A program made the position numbers and the translations under genes. From Desulfurobacterium thermolithotrophum DSM 11699 (GTDB lineage Bacteria > Aquificota > Aquificia > Desulfurobacteriales > Desulfurobacteriaceae): 64,000 nt of DNA. Shown piece by piece: positions 62,028 to 64,000 of the stretch. Position 1 is the stretch's first letter; every line of letters begins with the position of its first letter. A model generated the notes under the pieces. The model was not told where the DNA came from, made no database searches, and was given only the letters and a program-made list of their open reading frames with translations. Location: contig NC_015185.1 of the NCBI RefSeq assembly GCF_000191045.1, positions 310,001 to 374,000 of the forward strand, read 5' to 3'.

Positions 62028-64000
62028 AGTTATCCTCCTTCAATTTGGTTAGAACTTCGTTCATTTTCCTTATAGAGTTGGCCAATTTCTTCCAGTTGGG
62101 AACACCTATGTATTCCCATTTCACCAGTTTGTTGTTGACTCCAAGTAACCGCAAACTTTCATTAAGCATTTCTATCCTTCTTTCCTGCATATAGTTACCC
62201 CACACGTGATGACAGTTGTGTTCAGGACATCCTGCTACAATAATTCCGTCTGCCAAATTTCTGCTCAATATTTCGTTAATAACTTCAAGGCTTAAAGAGG
62301 CAGAACATCTTACTCTTATACTTCTAAAGTTTTCAGGAAGTTTTTCTCCATTTACTCCCATTAAATCTGCTGCACCGTAGGCACACCAGTAACAGAGAAA
62401 AGCGAGAATTCTAGGTTTATCTTTTGGAAGATGCTTAAAGGCTACTTCTACCATCTTCAGTATTTGTTCGTCTTCAAGATTAGAGAAATTGATGGCTTTA
62501 GATGGACATGCAGCGTAACAGAGGCCACAACCTCTACACAAATTAGGATCTATTTCTATCCAGTTGTCTTCAGGAGTTTTTCCTTTCTTTACAGAAATTG
62601 CTCCGTGTGGACAACACATAAGACAAGTTTCACACCTAGAACACTTGTCTTGGTCAATCTGGGCATAATATTTCTTTTCTCTTCCCTTTAAATCTTTGTA
62701 AATCTTAGGAGCAACTCCTAAAGCAGATTCTATACTTTCCTGAACGTCTTTGAATCCTTTTGCTGTTCCAATGACGTAGACTCTTTCTACAAAACTTTCA
62801 AGTGGATTAATAACTCTCGGCTGGAATTCAAGCGGAAATCCGTAAATATCTGTATACATATTTAACATTTGAGTTATTCTTGCCTGGGCAGGAACAAGTG
62901 GTTCAGCCAGAACTGCTAAATTAGCTGTAAATTCTCCTTTCTCAGTTTTTATTCTTAATTTTCCTTTTCCTTCTCTTTCTACCTTTTCAACTACTGTTTG
63001 AATGAACTCAACCCCTCCAGCTTCTGCTCTCTTTCTAAATTCTTCAAAGGCGCGTCCTGTTGTTCTTAAACTGCGGTAAAAGATTCTCACTTTAATATCT
63101 GGCATCTGTTTGGCAAGTAAGGCAGCAATCTTTGCAGTCTCAAGGCAACATAATCTTGAACAGTAGCCTTCTTCATCTTTTTTACACAGAATAAAAGCTA
63201 TTTCCTTAGGCTTATTTCCGAAAAAGTTGTTTGCACTATATCTTTGATACTCTGTAAGTGTTATTACTTCTGGAAATTCATAACCTAATTCTCTATATTG
63301 GGATACATCTCCTCCTTTTAATCCTGTTGCGATAACAATTGCACCAACTTCCTCTTCTATCGTTTCACTTTCAGCCTGTAAATTTATTGCCTGAGTTGGA
63401 CAGACCTTTTCACATTCTCCACAAAAGATACATGCAGCTTCATCTATGTGATAGACATCGGGAATGGCTAAAGGAAACGGTTTATAAATAGCTTTTCTCT
63501 TTGTTTTCCCAAGATTGAACTCATTAGGAACTTCAACAGGACATACTTTCTCACATTCTCCACAGGCTATGCACTTATCAGGATTTATCTTTATTGATTT
63601 TCTTCTTATTTTTACTTTAAAGGTTCCACTATCTTTTTCTATGTCTTCTATTTCTGAGTTTGTAAGTACTTTTATTCTGTCTCTCAACATGGTTTCTCTA
63701 CCGACTACAGGTAAAACGCACTGACTGGTACAAACGGAAGGATAACTTTCAGATTGCCAGAGAGCGGGAATAGAGGCTGTCAAACCTCCTAGATAAGGTT
63801 TTTCCTCTACGATAACTGATTCCACGCCTATATCTGCTAAAGCTTGAGCGCATGATTGACCTGCAACCCCTCCCCCAACAATTAAAACTCTTTTCTTAAG
63901 TTTTTCTTTTAGAGCTCCTACATTGGTTTTAAGTTTTTCGTAAGCCATTAGGAGCATATCTTTTGCTTTTGCGTTTATTCCTTCTATGTTGTCGTGAATC
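62014..64000 (-). CDS. hdrA: HdrA-MvhD fusion flavoprotein (5' end outside window)
   Basis: Electron-bifurcating heterodisulfide-reductase-like flavoprotein. At the window edge the frame is still open: 14 codons before the Met at 63957 (IHDNIEGINAKAKD then MLLMAYEK) match the HdrA N-terminal pattern with AT.KAKDL.RMA, so the true start lies beyond 64000. Then come an FAD motif (VLIVGGGVAGQSCAQAL), an active-site-like CTSQCVLPV, and four 4Fe-4S sites (CIACGECEKVC, CIFCGECEKVC, CSRCETCLMCC and CRGCGLCYAAC). A C-terminal MvhD domain has FLCYWCAYGAADL and GCPEHNCHH. No HdrB or HdrC is seen in the window. Confidence 0.88.
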   Translation of the reverse strand, partial: IHDNIEGINAKAKDMLLMAYEKLKTNVGALKEKLKKRVLIVGGGVAGQSCAQALADIGVESVIVEEKPYLGGLTASIPALWQSESYPSVCTSQCVLPVVGRETMLRDRIKVLTNSEIEDIEKDSGTFKVKIRRKSIKINPDKCIACGECEKVCPVEVPNEFNLGKTKRKAIYKPFPLAIPDVYHIDEAACIFCGECEKVCPTQAINLQAESETIEEEVGAIVIATGLKGGDVSQYRELGYEFPEVITLTEYQRYSANNFFGNKPKEIAFILCKKDEEGYCSRLCCLETAKIAALLAKQMPDIKVRIFYRSLRTTGRAFEEFRKRAEAGGVEFIQTVVEKVEREGKGKLRIKTEKGEFTANLAVLAEPLVPAQARITQMLNMYTDIYGFPLEFQPRVINPLESFVERVYVIGTAKGFKDVQESIESALGVAPKIYKDLKGREKKYYAQIDQDKCSRCETCLMCCPHGAISVKKGKTPEDNWIEIDPNLCRGCGLCYAACPSKAINFSNLEDEQILKMVEVAFKHLPKDKPRILAFLCYWCAYGAADLMGVNGEKLPENFRSIRVRCSASLSLEVINEILSRNLADGIIVAGCPEHNCHHVWGNYMQERRIEMLNESLRLLGVNNKLVKWEYIGVPNWKKLANSIRKMNEVLTKLKEDNYVKA

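Overview
The window looks like the chromosome of a thermophilic, anaerobic, hydrogen-using bacterium. The DNA is AT-rich. It carries reverse gyrase, the hallmark of extreme thermophiles. It also has a [NiFe] hydrogenase joined to an HdrA-MvhD electron-bifurcating flavoprotein, an indolepyruvate:ferredoxin oxidoreductase, and at least six multihaem cytochromes c. Together with the short HisG and the housekeeping set, this best fits Aquificota of the Desulfurobacteriaceae type (Desulfurobacterium/Thermovibrio relatives). That placement is inference from gene content, not from a marker search.

Layout. 1-1020: end of an IS481-like element, then a four-tRNA operon. 1-15.6 kb: housekeeping genes (dapE, nadB, rlpA, aldolase, rsgA-panB-ABC ATPase, comF-mre11-lipoprotein-hisC, pncC-folK-HD-GYP, der). 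15.6-18.7 kb: an IS110 element next to an orphan TnpB element. 18.8-25.6 kb: Upf1-like helicase, murC-polA-methyltransferase. 25.6-26.6 kb: an IS4/IS5-type element, inserted exactly at the -35 box of the next operon.

26.6-36.4 kb: a large electron-transfer operon. It encodes an outer-membrane beta-barrel, 7-haem lipoprotein, 7-haem cytochrome, membrane-anchored 6-8-haem cytochrome, cytochrome b, 3-haem cytochrome, NHL propeller, a giant 28-haem cytochrome and two tiny membrane proteins. Converging on it (36.6-40.6 kb) is an eight-haem cytochrome whose frame contains a UGA followed by a bacterial SECIS-like hairpin. This is a strong candidate for a selenocysteine-containing multihaem cytochrome. 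Together these genes look like a route taking electrons from membrane quinol through the periplasm and outer membrane to an outside acceptor.

40.7-42.25 kb: a second IS481-like copy and a second four-tRNA operon. 42.5-49.3 kb: glmS, purU, hisG, an IS110 copy with frameshifts, murA, prmC. 49.4-51.7 kb: iorAB. 51.7-52.9 kb: remnant ORF plus the second IS4/IS5-type copy. 52.9-59.2 kb: beta-CASP nuclease, a divergent actin/Hsp70-fold-like protein and reverse gyrase in one overlapping operon. 59.2-64.0 kb (minus strand): hydrogenase protease, large and small subunits and HdrA-MvhD, the last running off the window edge.

The main surprises are the recoded UGA in the cytochrome, the way each insertion sequence sits at an expression signal (tRNA promoter, Shine-Dalgarno, -35 box), and a candidate bridge RNA in the IS110 element.
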